DNA of 40,710 bases from Gemmatimonadota bacterium (GTDB taxonomy: Bacteria > Gemmatimonadota > Gemmatimonadetes > Gemmatimonadales > GWC2-71-9). The position numbers and the translations under genes are program-made. Position 1 is the first letter of the stretch; the number at the start of each line of letters is the position of its first letter. The stretch covers positions 1 through 40,710 of the forward strand of contig QHUQ01000019.1 in NCBI GenBank assembly GCA_003221985.1, read 5' to 3'. Positions 28,058 through 37,939 of this stretch are shown one piece after another. A model generated the notes under the pieces. That model did no database searches. It worked only from the letters and a program-made list of their open reading frames with translations, and was not told the origin of the DNA.

Positions 28058-30925
28058 ATGATCGAATTGCGCTTGCTGGGGACGCTGGATCTGAAGGCGA
28101 CCGACGGACACGCGGTCCACTCGATCCTGGCGCAGCCGAAACGCCTCGCCCTGCTCGCCTATCTTGCGCTCCACACTGACCATGGTGCTCGTCGCGACTC
28201 CATAGTCGCGCTGTTCTGGCCCGATCTCGATACGGCACACGCCCGGGGTGCCTTGCGGCAGTCACTGCGCTTTCTCCGCCGTGAGCTTGGTGACGGAATC
28301 CTCAACGGCCATAGTGACGAAGCGATCGCGTTCGAGCCCGGCACCGTGTGGTGTGATGTCGTGGCGTTCGAGCAGGCTTGCAAGGCGGGACACGTCACAC
28401 AAGCGCTTCAACTGTATCGCGGCGGATTCCTCGAAGGTTGTTTCGTGTCAGGTGGGTCAACGGAGCTGGAAGCATGGATCGGTTCGGAGCGAAGGCGTCT
28501 CGGGCATCTTGCGGGCCGTGCGGCAGCAGACGTCGTGGAAGAGGCCGAGCGAGAAGGGGATCTGCCGACGGCCGTGCAAGCCGCTCGACAGGCGATTGCC
28601 CTCCATCCTGACGACGAGAAAGGGCTCGCGCGGCTCATCGAGCTGCTGGACCGTTCCGGCGATCGCGCCGGGGCGCTGAACGAGTACGAACGTTTCCGGC
28701 GCCGGCTCCTTGAGCTCTACAACATCACGCCCTCACCCGAAACGCACGTCCGCGTGGAAGCGATCCGCGTACGATCCGAGCCGTTCGTTCCCCCCGCAGT
28801 CCAGGAACCAGTCGCCGCAGCCACGCCAGCACGGTACGCCGTGGAGGATATCAGACCGAGCAAGCGACGGCGTCCCGTCGCGATCACGATGGCACTGCTT
28901 GCCGGCGCGATAGCCATCACGGGCGCCCTCACCGCGGTGGCGCGTCGCGGCAACGACGCGCCGACCGTGCTGGCGGTGGGCCCCATTCAGGACAGCACAG
29001 GCGCTGACAGCGCTAAGGTGACTGCCGGGCTCGCTGGCCTTCTGGCCACGAACCTCGCGCGCCTGCCGGGACTGCAGTTCGTGAGCTCGGCGCGGCTGTA
29101 CGAGGTGGTCGGTCAGTTCCGAGCCCTCGGCGACACCAGTGTGCCGATTGCGCGGGCCGCGCGGCAGACGGGGGCCACGGAGCTGCTGGAAGGCGCCCTC
29201 TATCGCGCGCCGGACGGGACGCTCAGGCTCGAGCTGCGACGCGTCGATCTCGTGCGGGGCGCGTTGCGCGGCGCGTACTCGGTGCAGGGCCCGCAGCCCT
29301 TCGCCCTCGTTGACAGCGCGACGAGTCAGCTGGCCCGGGCATTCGACCTGCGCGCATCCTCGCTTCGGATTGCCGACGTCACAACATCCTCGCTCGTGGC
29401 GCACCGCTTTTACGCGGAGGGGCTGCGTCTCGTATCGCAGAACGATCCGCGCAGCGCGCAGCGGCTCTTCGAAGCGGCGTTGGCCGAGGATTCGACCTTC
29501 GCCATGGCCGCGTACTACGTGGCGATCTGCCGTATGCAGCTCGGCGACGGGCACGGCATCCGCGCACCCCTGGTCCGAGCGGCACGTCTCGCCGATCGGA
29601 CTCCCGAGCGCGAGCGACGGCTTATCCGCACAACACTCGCACTCGTGGCGCATGAGCCGCAGGGTCTGGCCATGGCTGAGACGCTCGCCGCGCGGTACCC
29701 GACCGAGCCAGATGGCCACCTTCTGGTGGGACAGGCGCGGACGATGGCTGGCGACTTCCTCGGCGCGATCCCATACCTGCGGCGCGTGGTGGATATGGAC
29801 TCGCTCGCCTTCCGAGGGGGCGCGGTGCGATGCCGGGCGTGCGACGCGTTGTTCGCTATCAGCGATGCCTACCAACTCGCGGATTCCCTGGTGGCCGCCG
29901 AACACAGCCTCCGCGAGCTGCTCCGTCGCCAAGGTTCTCCGATGTGGCTCCAGGAGCTGGCCGTCGTCCTTGAGCGGCAGGGTCGGGTGGAGGAGGCGCT
30001 CGCGACATTCCAGCGCGTCCCCCGAACGTCGTCCGCTTTAGACGCCGGCCTCTTCCGTGCTTCAGTGGCGATCCGCGCAGGAAACTTCTCGCACGCCGAT
30101 CGCCTCCTGAATGACATTGCTCAGGGGGGCGCGGAGGACCTGCGAAGCTCAGCGCAATGGCTTCACGCCATCAGCCTGCGCTACCAGGGGCGCATCGCGG
30201 AGGCGCTCACGGTCGCCCGGCGCATGCGGCGAGTCGCTATGGAGACCTCGGGGCAGAAGCTTCCGCTCGAGACGTCGCTGATCGCGGCGCAAGCGCTCTT
30301 CGAGATGGGCCGTCCGCGGCAGGCCGCCGCCCTCTTCGACTCGCTCGGCCAGTTGGCCGGCGATTATCCGGACTTCCCCGCCCGCGTCGCACGACACCAC
30401 ACGTGGATGCTGACGCACCTCGTCACTGCGCTCGCTGCTGCAGGCGACACCGCGCGGCTCGCCGCGCTTGCGGACAGCATGGAGGCCTCTGGGCGCCGCA
30501 GTGCATACGGCCGTGACCCGCGCCTCCACCACTATGCGCGCGGGCTGCTCTGGCGCGCGCGCGGTCGCCTTGCGGATGCGGAGCGCGAGCTCCGCGCGGC
30601 GATCTACTCGCCGAACATGGGCTATACGAGGACCAACCTCGAGCTCGGTCGGGTGCTGCTGGAGCGTCATCGTCCGCGCGAGGCCATCGCAATCCTCGCA
30701 CCGGCGCTACGCGGGGCGCTCGACGCCTCGAACCTCTACGTGACGCACACGGAGCTTCACGAGCTGCTCGCCGGTGCCTACGACGCCGCAGGAGAGACCG
30801 ACAGCGCTGCAGTGCACTATCGCTGGGTCGTCAACGCGTGGCGGAACGCCGACGCGATGTTCCACGCGCGGCTCGACGCAGCGCGGCGCCGGCTGGCCGC
30901 ACTCCAGAGTCTGGTTTCGAACTGA
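28058..30925 (+). CDS. Transmembrane SARP/BTAD-type regulator with TPR tail
   Basis: A 955-residue predicted transcription activator. Residues 1-95 form an OmpR/SARP-type winged helix (MIELRLLGTLDLKATDGHAV, FWPDLDTAHARGALRQSLRF). Residues 100-245 are a BTAD helical domain (LELYNITPSPET at its end). A basic stretch, RPSKRRRP, precedes one membrane helix at about 273-296 (VAITMALLAGAIAITGALTA). A TolB/FlgO-like segment follows (TVLAVGPIQDSTGADS), then about 500 residues of TPR repeats. The ATG at 28058 is preferred over a GTG or ATG further up because it begins the wHTH strand. The topology places the DNA-binding part inside and the TPRs outside. It probably regulates the divergent PAP2 gene and itself. 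Confidence 0.86.
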   Translation: MIELRLLGTLDLKATDGHAVHSILAQPKRLALLAYLALHTDHGARRDSIVALFWPDLDTAHARGALRQSLRFLRRELGDGILNGHSDEAIAFEPGTVWCDVVAFEQACKAGHVTQALQLYRGGFLEGCFVSGGSTELEAWIGSERRRLGHLAGRAAADVVEEAEREGDLPTAVQAARQAIALHPDDEKGLARLIELLDRSGDRAGALNEYERFRRRLLELYNITPSPETHVRVEAIRVRSEPFVPPAVQEPVAAATPARYAVEDIRPSKRRRPVAITMALLAGAIAITGALTAVARRGNDAPTVLAVGPIQDSTGADSAKVTAGLAGLLATNLARLPGLQFVSSARLYEVVGQFRALGDTSVPIARAARQTGATELLEGALYRAPDGTLRLELRRVDLVRGALRGAYSVQGPQPFALVDSATSQLARAFDLRASSLRIADVTTSSLVAHRFYAEGLRLVSQNDPRSAQRLFEAALAEDSTFAMAAYYVAICRMQLGDGHGIRAPLVRAARLADRTPERERRLIRTTLALVAHEPQGLAMAETLAARYPTEPDGHLLVGQARTMAGDFLGAIPYLRRVVDMDSLAFRGGAVRCRACDALFAISDAYQLADSLVAAEHSLRELLRRQGSPMWLQELAVVLERQGRVEEALATFQRVPRTSSALDAGLFRASVAIRAGNFSHADRLLNDIAQGGAEDLRSSAQWLHAISLRYQGRIAEALTVARRMRRVAMETSGQKLPLETSLIAAQALFEMGRPRQAAALFDSLGQLAGDYPDFPARVARHHTWMLTHLVTALAAAGDTARLAALADSMEASGRRSAYGRDPRLHHYARGLLWRARGRLADAERELRAAIYSPNMGYTRTNLELGRVLLERHRPREAIAILAPALRGALDASNLYVTHTELHELLAGAYDAAGETDSAAVHYRWVVNAWRNADAMFHARLDAARRRLAALQSLVSN

Positions 30926-31003
30926 GAAGGGCTGCAAAAAGGCGCACATGGCGGCGTTGGGCGGGTACGTCGAAGAACGTCCCATCTTGCTAGCGTTCGC
31001 CTC

Positions 31004-31687
31004 ATGCCTCTCCGACTCTCCGAGCACCTCGAACAGGACCGTCCCCGCGAGCGTTTCTGGGCCGTTGGGCCGGGCGCGTTGACGGGGCAAGAGCTCCTGG
31101 CCATTCTCCTAGGAACAGGGACCCGTGGGCAGGATGCCCTTGCCGTGGCCGCCGAGATCCTGACCCGGGGAGATGGCTCGCTCAGGCGGCTGGCCACCCG
31201 GCCCTGGGCGGAGTTGGCGCGGATACCCGGTGTGGGGCGGGCCAAGGCAGCGCGAGTTGCGGCGGCGATCGAACTGGGGCGGCGCGTGGGGGCTGAGGCG
31301 GAGCCGCCGCCTGAGCGGATCCGGGGGCCGGGCGACGTCCAGCGCTATTACGGGCTGCGGCTGCGCGACCTCGCGGTGGAAGAGTTCCATGTCCTCGCGC
31401 TCGGTAGCCAGAGCCAGATTCTGGCGGACTTGCTCATCACGCGGGGCATTCTGAACAGCTCATTGGTGCACCCGCGCGAGGTGTTCAGGGCTGCGATCGC
31501 AGAGGCGGCGGCGGGAATCATCGTGGTGCACAATCATCCGAGCGGCGACCCCACCCCCTCGGCTGACGACCGGGCGGTGACGCGCCAGTTGGTCGATGCA
31601 GGGCGCGTGCTGGACGTGCCGGTGTACGACCATGTGGTGATCGGAGGAGAGCGGTACGTGAGTTTCGCGGAGGCAGGGCTGTTGTGA
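31004..31687 (+). CDS. radC: RadC-family JAB/JAMM protein
   Basis: A 227-residue protein with an N-terminal helix-hairpin-helix region (LARIPGVGRAKAARVAAAIE, 71-90) and a C-terminal metalloprotease-like JAMM domain with HNHPSGDPTPSADD (His 176, His 178, Ser 186, Asp 189). The family's role is not settled despite its name; DNA repair links in E. coli were withdrawn. The ATG at 31004 follows a 78-base gap after the regulator gene in which no clear promoter was found. The end overlaps rel by 4 bases. Confidence 0.93.
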   Translation: MPLRLSEHLEQDRPRERFWAVGPGALTGQELLAILLGTGTRGQDALAVAAEILTRGDGSLRRLATRPWAELARIPGVGRAKAARVAAAIELGRRVGAEAEPPPERIRGPGDVQRYYGLRLRDLAVEEFHVLALGSQSQILADLLITRGILNSSLVHPREVFRAAIAEAAAGIIVVHNHPSGDPTPSADDRAVTRQLVDAGRVLDVPVYDHVVIGGERYVSFAEAGLL

Positions 31688-33867
31688 CGAGTACGGTCCC
31701 CATCCTCGCACCCGAACTGGCGAAGGCCGTCGCGGCGCAACGCGACCGGCTCGACCTCGACGTCTTGTCGCGCGCCTACCGCATCAGCGCCCAGGCGCAT
31801 CACGGCCAGAAGCGCCTATCGGGCGACGACTTCGTGTCCCACAGCGTGGCGGTCGCGACGATTCTCGCCGAACAGCAGATGGATACGACGACGATCGCCG
31901 CCGCGCTGCTGCACGACGTGGTGGAGGATTCCGACGTCACGCTCGACCTGCTGCGTAAGGACTTCGGCAACGAAGTCGCCGATCTGGTGGACGGCCTCAC
32001 CAAGATTTCGACGCTCACGTTCCGTTCGACCGCCGAAGAGCAGGCCGAGAACTACCGCAAGCTGCTGATGTCGGTCGCGCGGGACGCGCGCGTGATCATC
32101 ATCAAGCTCGCCGACCGGCTGCACAACATGCGCACGCTCGATCCGTTGCCGCCGGAGAAGCGCAAGCGCATTGCGCTGGAGACGCGCGAGTTGTACGCGC
32201 CGCTGGCGCATCGCTTCGGCATGGCCGGCGTGAAGGCGGAGCTCGAGGATCTGTCGTTCAAGTATCTCGAGCCGGACGACTACAAACAGCTGTCGCGGCA
32301 CGTCAAGGCGAAGCGGGTGGAGCGGGACCGGACCATCGAGCGGATGCGCGCGCCGCTGTCCGACGAGCTGCGCCGCGCCGGGATCGCGGGCTGGGAGATT
32401 GTCGGCCGGCCCAAGAACCTGTGGTCCATCTTCAAGAAGATGAAGAAGCGGGGCAAGCCGTTCGACGAGATTTACGACCTGCTGGCGGTCCGCGTACTCG
32501 TCAACAGCATCACCGACTGCTACCACGTGCTGGGGATCATCCACCACACGTGGACGCCGCTGCAGGAGCGGATCAAGGACTACATCGCGAGCCCCAAGTC
32601 GAACGGTTATCAGTCCCTGCACACCACGGTGTTCGGGCCGGCCGGACAGCTGTACGAGATCCAGATCCGCACGCGCGACATGCACCGCACGGCGGAGTAC
32701 GGTATCGCCGCGCACTGGCTGTACAAGGAGAACGGCAAGGGTGCCGACGAGCTCGATCACCATCTGTCGTGGTTCCGCCAGCTCATCGAGCTCCAGCAGG
32801 ATGCGCACAGTCCGGAGGAGTTTCTCGAGTTCCTGAAGATCGACCTCTATCAGGACGAGATCTTCGTGTTCACGCCGCGCGGTGACGTGAAGCGCCTGCC
32901 CAAGGGCGCGACGCCGATCGATTTCGCCTTCTTGGTGCACACTGAGGTGGGTCAGCATTGCAACGGGGCACGGGTGAATGGCCGCATCGCACCGCTGCAC
33001 CGCGCGCTGCGCAACGGCGACACGATCGAGGTCCTCACGTCACCGCAGGCGAAGCCGTCCCGCGACTGGCTGGCGCACGTTCAGACGGGCCGCGCCCGCC
33101 AGAAGATCCGGCAGTGGATCAAGCAGGAGGAGCAGGAGCGCAGCGTGACGTTGGGACGGGAAATCCTGGCGCGCGAGGTGCGCCGCCGGCGGCTCGATGC
33201 GCCCACACCAGACCAGCTGGAGCAGGCCGCGCAGAAGCTGGGACTCGGCGCCGCCGAGCAGGTGGAGACGGCGATCGGCCGGGGAGACGTGCAGATCGGC
33301 CAGGTGATCAACGCGCTGTATCCCGATGTACCTGCGGACGAGCAGCACTCACCCAAGCCGACCGCGTTCGGGCGGGTCATCGAGCGCCTGCGCCTGGGCC
33401 GCGGCATCAAGATTCACGGCGTCGAGGGGTTGATGGTGCGCTACGCGCAATGCTGCCAGCCCGTGCCGGGTGATCCGGTCGTGGGGTACGTCACGCAAGG
33501 GCGCGGCATCTCGATCCACCGCAATGACTGCCCCAACCTCCTCACGCTCTCGGGCGATGAAGAGCGTCGGGTGGAGATCGACTGGCGTGAGGTGGAGGGT
33601 GAGACGTTCGTGGTGCGCCTGGCGGTCAGCGGCGAGGACCGTCGCGGCCTCTACGCCGACATCTGCGAGGCCATCAGCGGCACCGGCACCAACATCCGCA
33701 GTGCGGAGCTGGCCTCCAAAGACGGCGTCGTCTTCGGGTCGGTGCTGGTCGAGGTCGAAAACCACACCCACCTGCACAAGGTCCTGAAGGCGGTCCGCAA
33801 AGTGAAGGGTGTGACGGAGATTGCGCGGCGGGACTCGGGCGGTCCCGCTGAAGTCGTCGTCGGTTAG
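31684..33867 (+). CDS. rel: Bifunctional (p)ppGpp synthetase/hydrolase
   Basis: A 727-residue Rel/SpoT enzyme that sets stringent-response alarmone levels. The hydrolase is intact: His 53, the HD pair 77-78 (LLHDVVED) and [13 protein letters not shown] (140-152). The synthetase has [17 protein letters not shown] (240-256) and [12 protein letters not shown] (307-318). A TGS domain ([20 protein letters not shown]) and a C-terminal ACT domain ([19 protein letters not shown]) follow, with a conserved cysteine region ([12 protein letters not shown]). The GTG at 31684 overlaps the radC stop. Confidence 0.96.
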   Translation: MTSTVPILAPELAKAVAAQRDRLDLDVLSRAYRISAQAHHGQKRLSGDDFVSHSVAVATILAEQQMDTTTIAAALLHDVVEDSDVTLDLLRKDFGNEVADLVDGLTKISTLTFRSTAEEQAENYRKLLMSVARDARVIIIKLADRLHNMRTLDPLPPEKRKRIALETRELYAPLAHRFGMAGVKAELEDLSFKYLEPDDYKQLSRHVKAKRVERDRTIERMRAPLSDELRRAGIAGWEIVGRPKNLWSIFKKMKKRGKPFDEIYDLLAVRVLVNSITDCYHVLGIIHHTWTPLQERIKDYIASPKSNGYQSLHTTVFGPAGQLYEIQIRTRDMHRTAEYGIAAHWLYKENGKGADELDHHLSWFRQLIELQQDAHSPEEFLEFLKIDLYQDEIFVFTPRGDVKRLPKGATPIDFAFLVHTEVGQHCNGARVNGRIAPLHRALRNGDTIEVLTSPQAKPSRDWLAHVQTGRARQKIRQWIKQEEQERSVTLGREILAREVRRRRLDAPTPDQLEQAAQKLGLGAAEQVETAIGRGDVQIGQVINALYPDVPADEQHSPKPTAFGRVIERLRLGRGIKIHGVEGLMVRYAQCCQPVPGDPVVGYVTQGRGISIHRNDCPNLLTLSGDEERRVEIDWREVEGETFVVRLAVSGEDRRGLYADICEAISGTGTNIRSAELASKDGVVFGSVLVEVENHTHLHKVLKAVRKVKGVTEIARRDSGGPAEVVVG

Positions 33868-33878
33868 GTTTCCTTCCT

Positions 33879-35882
33879 ATGTCTTTTGAGCTTGGTCCCG
33901 CCCCGCCGCCGGCGGGCGATCAGCCACGCGCCATTCGCGAGCTGAGCGCGGGCCTGCGCCGCGGCGACAAGTACCAGACCCTGCTGGGCGTCACCGGCTC
34001 GGGCAAGACGATGACGATGGCGCATGTCGTCGCCGACCTCGGCAAGCCCACGCTGGTGCTGTCGCACAACAAGACGCTCGCCGCGCAGCTGTACGGCGAG
34101 CTGAAAGCGTTCTTCCCGTCGAGTGCCGTCGAGTTCTTCATCTCCTACTACGACTACTACCAGCCCGAGGCGTACGTGCCGTCGACGGACACGTACATCG
34201 CCAAGGACTCGTCGATCAACGACGACATCGAGCGGCTGCGGCTGCGCGCGACATCGAGCCTGATGGAGCGCGACGACGTCATCATCGTGGCCAGCGTATC
34301 CGCGATCTACGGCCTCGGCGATCCGGAGCTGTACAAGGAGCTGCTGGTGACGGCACAGCAGGGCGAGAAGCGCGGTCGCGACGCGCTGCTGGCCGATCTC
34401 GTAGCCGTCCAGTACCAGCGCAACGACGTCGGCTTCGAGCGCGGCACCTTCCGCGTCCGGGGCGATACGGTCGAGGTCTTCCCGGCCTATGACGAACAGG
34501 CGGTGCGCATCGAGTTCTGGGGCGATGAAATCGAGCGCATCGCCAAGATCGATCCGCTCACGGGCAACGTCATCAAGCAGATGGACAAGTCCGCGATCTA
34601 CCCGGCGACGCACTTCGTCACGCAGCGGGCCACGATCGAGCGCGCCGTGTCGCGGATCAGAGCCGAGCTGGCGGAACGGCTGGCGGAGCTGCGGGCCCAG
34701 AACAAGCTGCTCGAGGCGCAACGACTCGAGTCCCGCACGCACTTCGACATCGACATGCTGATGGAAGTCGGTCGCTGTGCCGGCATCGAGAACTACTCAC
34801 GCCTGTTCAGTGGCCGCCAGCCGGGCGAGCGACCGGCCTGCCTGCTCGACTATTTCCCCGACGACTTTCTCTGCATCATCGACGAGTCGCACCAGACGCT
34901 GCCGCAGCTCGGCGCCATGTACGAGGGCGACCGCTCGCGCAAGCAGACGCTGGTGGACTACGGCTTCCGGCTGCCGTCGGCGCTGGACAACCGGCCGCTC
35001 CGCTTCGATGAGTTCATGGGGCTGGTGCCGCGCATGGTATTCGTCTCGGCGACGCCGGGGCAAGACGAGCTGCAGCTCTCGGGCGGCGTCATCGTCGAGC
35101 AGATCATCCGGCCGACCGGCCTCGTGGACCCGACAGTCGACATCCGGCCGGTGGCGGGGCAGGTGGACGACCTGCTGAGCGAGATCCGCCAGCGCGAGAA
35201 GAAAAACGAGCGGGTCCTGGTCACGACATTGACCAAGCGCATGGCGGAGGATCTCACCGACTATTTGCAACAGCACGGTGTCCGCGTGCGCTACCTGCAT
35301 TCCGAAATCGATGCCATCGAGCGCGTGGAGATCATCCGCGGCCTCCGGCTCGGCGAGTTCGACGTCCTGGTGGGAATCAACCTCCTGCGCGAAGGCTTGG
35401 ACTTGCCGGAGGTCTCCCTCGTCGCCGTGCTCGATGCCGACCAGGAGGGTTTCCTGCGATCGGATCGGTCGCTGATCCAGACCGTCGGACGCGCGGCCCG
35501 CCACCTCAGCGGCAAAGCGATTCTGTACGCCGATCGCGTCACCGGCTCGATGGAGCGCGCGTTGAGCGAGATGAACCGGCGCCGCGAAGCGCAGCTCGCC
35601 TACAACGTCGAGCACGGCATCACGCCGAGGTCGATCGTGAAATCGGTGGGCGACATTCGCTTCGTCACGCGGGTCGCGGATGCCAGAGTTGCGAAGCTCG
35701 GTACGGCTGTCCACCGGCCGGCCGACGAGAGCGAGCGCGAGACGCTCATCCGTATGTTGGAGCAACAGATGCAGGCGGCGGCGGAAGAGTTGGATTTCGA
35801 GCTGGCGGCGGTGCTGCGCGATCAGCTCCTGGAGCTCAAGGCCGATGCGCCTGTCCGCGAGCGAGTTCAGCCGGTTCGGTGA
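33879..35882 (+). CDS. uvrB: Excinuclease ABC subunit B
   Basis: The damage-verifying helicase-like subunit of nucleotide excision repair (667 residues). It has Walker A GVTGSGKT (37-44), the beta-hairpin segment [18 protein letters not shown], the DESH box ([13 protein letters not shown]), [27 protein letters not shown], and the QTVGRAARH motif. The C-terminal UvrC-binding helix pair ends in [20 protein letters not shown]. The ATG at 33879 lies 11 bases after rel and has no clear Shine-Dalgarno. It overlaps tsaE by 38 bases. Confidence 0.98.
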   Translation: MSFELGPAPPPAGDQPRAIRELSAGLRRGDKYQTLLGVTGSGKTMTMAHVVADLGKPTLVLSHNKTLAAQLYGELKAFFPSSAVEFFISYYDYYQPEAYVPSTDTYIAKDSSINDDIERLRLRATSSLMERDDVIIVASVSAIYGLGDPELYKELLVTAQQGEKRGRDALLADLVAVQYQRNDVGFERGTFRVRGDTVEVFPAYDEQAVRIEFWGDEIERIAKIDPLTGNVIKQMDKSAIYPATHFVTQRATIERAVSRIRAELAERLAELRAQNKLLEAQRLESRTHFDIDMLMEVGRCAGIENYSRLFSGRQPGERPACLLDYFPDDFLCIIDESHQTLPQLGAMYEGDRSRKQTLVDYGFRLPSALDNRPLRFDEFMGLVPRMVFVSATPGQDELQLSGGVIVEQIIRPTGLVDPTVDIRPVAGQVDDLLSEIRQREKKNERVLVTTLTKRMAEDLTDYLQQHGVRVRYLHSEIDAIERVEIIRGLRLGEFDVLVGINLLREGLDLPEVSLVAVLDADQEGFLRSDRSLIQTVGRAARHLSGKAILYADRVTGSMERALSEMNRRREAQLAYNVEHGITPRSIVKSVGDIRFVTRVADARVAKLGTAVHRPADESERETLIRMLEQQMQAAAEELDFELAAVLRDQLLELKADAPVRERVQPVR

Positions 35883-36246
35883 GGAGCTCGGCGCCCAGCT
35901 CACCGCGCCTGCCGTCATCGGGTTGTCGGGAGAGCTGGGAACCGGGAAGACGACGCTGGTCCAGGCCATCTGTCGTGGCCTGGGAGCGCGCGCCCGCGCG
36001 ACGAGTCCCACCTACGCCCTCGTCCATCACTACGACGCAGGGGTGACGCCGGTCTACCACGTCGACTGCTATCGCCTGCGCCACCCCGATGAAGCGCGCG
36101 ACCTCGGTTTCGACGACATGACGCGCGAGCGCGCGATCATCCTCATCGAATGGCCGGAGCGCGCGGGAACATGGGTCCCTCCGCTCGATCGACACTTCCG
36201 CCTGTCGTACGATTCTGATCCCGGGAGTCGCGTGCTTGAAGAGTGA
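35845..36246 (+). CDS. tsaE: tRNA t6A synthesis ATPase TsaE
   Basis: A 133-residue P-loop ATPase that, with TsaB and TsaD, makes N6-threonylcarbamoyl-adenosine at tRNA position 37. It carries Walker [12 protein letters not shown] (29-39, Lys 35), [11 protein letters not shown], and [21 protein letters not shown] followed by IILIEWPER. The ATG at 35845 has GGAG at 35831 and gives the usual N-terminus. tsaB overlaps its end by 11 bases, consistent with a tsaE-tsaB-rimI operon. Confidence 0.93.
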   Translation: MRLSASEFSRFGEELGAQLTAPAVIGLSGELGTGKTTLVQAICRGLGARARATSPTYALVHHYDAGVTPVYHVDCYRLRHPDEARDLGFDDMTRERAIILIEWPERAGTWVPPLDRHFRLSYDSDPGSRVLEE

Positions 36247-36955
36247 GTCCTGGCTCGCAATCGACACGGCGACGGAGATCGCCAGCGTCGCGATTCGCGC
36301 CGGCGGGCAAACGATCGCGCGCTCGGTGCGCGGCGCACGCACCCACGCTGCGCAGATCCTGCCTCTCGTTCAGCAGGTTCTTGCGCTCGCACGGCTGTCG
36401 CTCGAGCAGATCGCCGGGGTCGTTGTCGGCGATGGACCTGGCAGCTTTACGGGCCTGCGCATCGGGTGGGCCGCGGCAAAAGGGCTGGTCCACGAGCGGC
36501 AGCTGCCGCTGATCACGATTCCATCGCTGCTTGCCGCGGCCCACGCGGCGGGCGTGGAGACCGTCGCGGCCTGCTACGACGCGTTACGCGGGCAGGTGTT
36601 CGGCGCGATCTATGCCTTTGCCGCGGATCGTGTGGAGACGCTCGTCGCTCCCGGGTTGTTCACGATCGCTGAACTCGCGAGCGCTGCGCCCCGCTTTCCC
36701 CGACCCATGCTGGCGGTGGGAGACGGCGCGGAGCGCTATCGCGACGAAGTCCTGTCGTGGACCGGGCGAGCGCCCGTCGGCCTCGATGCGCTGCCGCCTC
36801 TTGCGGGATCGTTGCTCGCGCTCGTTTCGTACGACGGAGCGCGCCGCGGGATTGGTGACCCGAGCGTCGCCGAGCCCGTGTATGGCCGGCCCGCAGAGGC
36901 CCAGGTGAAATGGGAGGCGCGCTACGGCCGACCGCTGCCGCATTCGTCCCGCTAA
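36236..36955 (+). CDS. tsaB: tRNA t6A synthesis protein TsaB
   Basis: A 239-residue ASKHA-fold partner of TsaD. The N-terminus SWLAIDTATEIASVAI, the ARTHAAQILPLV segment, GVVVGDGPGSFTGLRIGWAA (61-80) and ACYDALRGQVFGAIY are all family features. It starts with TTG at 36236 ([11 protein letters not shown]), supported by GGGAG at 36223 and by lack of another start before the first strand. Its stop overlaps the probable rimI N-terminus. Confidence 0.92.
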   Translation: MKSESWLAIDTATEIASVAIRAGGQTIARSVRGARTHAAQILPLVQQVLALARLSLEQIAGVVVGDGPGSFTGLRIGWAAAKGLVHERQLPLITIPSLLAAAHAAGVETVAACYDALRGQVFGAIYAFAADRVETLVAPGLFTIAELASAAPRFPRPMLAVGDGAERYRDEVLSWTGRAPVGLDALPPLAGSLLALVSYDGARRGIGDPSVAEPVYGRPAEAQVKWEARYGRPLPHSSR

Positions 36956-36974
36956 GCTCGCCGACGTACCCGCC

Positions 36975-37367
36975 GTGCACGCGATCGAGCAAGGAGTGTT
37001 TGCCGATCCGTGGTCCACACAGGATTTCTCGGACTGCGTCGCTTCCGACGCCCTCTTTCTGGTCGCTGAGACCGGCGATACGATCGCGGGGTATGTCGTC
37101 GCGCTCGACGCGGCTGACGAAGGTGAGATCCTGAACCTCGCCGTCGCGCCCGCGGACCGGCGTAACGGTTTGGGACGGGCGCTGGTCGAGGAAATCCTCG
37201 AGGCGTTGGCGGCACGCGGGGTCCGGCAGGTGTATCTAGAGGTTCGGGAATCGAACGCTCCGGCGCGCGCGCTGTATGCGGCGCACGGATTTCGGGAGGT
37301 GGGGCGCCGGAGGCAGTATTACCGGCGGCCGGTGGAGGACGCGATCGTGCTGAGACGTGATGCATAA
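36975..37367 (+). CDS. rimI: Ribosomal-protein-alanine N-acetyltransferase RimI, start uncertain
   Basis: A GNAT-family acetyltransferase of the tsaB-linked RimI type (130 residues from GTG 36975). The acetyl-CoA site reads ILNLAVAPADRRNGLGRALV, with the R-X2-G-X-G/A loop, and the C-terminal block is YLEVRESNAPARALYAAHGF. The GTG start omits the first strand. In-frame sequence upstream (ATT at 36942, giving IRPAKLADVPAVHAIE) matches the family N-terminus but offers only an ATT codon. The true start may be ATT 36942, or the junction may carry an indel after ATG 36910, which lies in another frame. Confidence 0.88.
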   Translation: MHAIEQGVFADPWSTQDFSDCVASDALFLVAETGDTIAGYVVALDAADEGEILNLAVAPADRRNGLGRALVEEILEALAARGVRQVYLEVRESNAPARALYAAHGFREVGRRRQYYRRPVEDAIVLRRDA

Positions 37368-37393
37368 CTTCGGTACAAGTGGCGTATCTTTGA

Positions 37394-37422
37394 TTGACAG
37401 AACGACTTGCGACTTATATAGT
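37394..37422 (+). promoter_or_regulatory. Consensus sigma-70 promoter for ssb
   Basis: TTGACA (37394-37399) and TATAGT (37417-37422) are 17 bases apart, close to the ideal sigma-70 promoter, in the 101-base gap after rimI. Transcription would start near 37429. It is the best promoter in the window and separates ssb and the LysM gene from the repair operon. Confidence 0.8.
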
Positions 37423-37468
37423 GTTGGGCACCCTTGGACCCACACCTGCATTATCGCTGGAGGTTGTT

Positions 37469-37939
37469 GTGAGCCGCAGTCTCAATAAAGTCATGATAAT
37501 CGGGAACTTGGGTGCCGATCCCGAGGTGCGCAGCACGAATAACGGCTCCCGGGTGGCCACCCTCTCGGTGGCGACCAGCAGGCAGTGGACCGGCAACGGG
37601 GGCGAGAAGCAGGAAAAGACGGAGTGGCACAGGGTTATCTGCTGGAACAACAAGTTTTCGACCCTGGCCGACGTTGCCGAGAAGTACCTCAAGAAGGGCG
37701 ACAAGGTCTATATCGAAGGCCGGATTGAATATCGGACGTGGGAAGATCGCGAGAAGCAGACGCGCTACGTCACCGAGATCATCGCGCGTGAGTTGATCAT
37801 GCTGGGGTCCAGAGGCGGAGCCGCTCCGGTGGGAGCGGGGGCTGTGAAGGGGGCCTCGGAAGCCGGCGGCAAAGCCCCAGAGTCGCTCGACGCGTTCCCG
37901 GAGGCGCTGGATGAGGAGGACGACGATCTGCCGTTCTAA
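37469..37939 (+). CDS. ssb: Single-stranded DNA-binding protein
   Basis: A 156-residue OB-fold protein that coats single-stranded DNA in replication and repair. The N-terminus SLNKVMIIGNLGADPEVRST is followed by EWHRVICWNNKFSTLADVAE and KGDKVYIEGRIEYRTWED. A Gly/Ala-rich linker leads to the acidic tip DDDLPF that recruits partner proteins. The GTG at 37469 is set by TGGAGG at 37458-37463, five bases before it. The next gene overlaps its end by 29 bases. Confidence 0.97.
   Translation: MSRSLNKVMIIGNLGADPEVRSTNNGSRVATLSVATSRQWTGNGGEKQEKTEWHRVICWNNKFSTLADVAEKYLKKGDKVYIEGRIEYRTWEDREKQTRYVTEIIARELIMLGSRGGAAPVGAGAVKGASEAGGKAPESLDAFPEALDEEDDDLPF

Noticed and set aside
33868..33878. Hidden promoter or leader between rel and uvrB
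   Set aside because: The gap is 11 bases with no promoter-like boxes; uvrB simply follows rel and lacks a clear Shine-Dalgarno.
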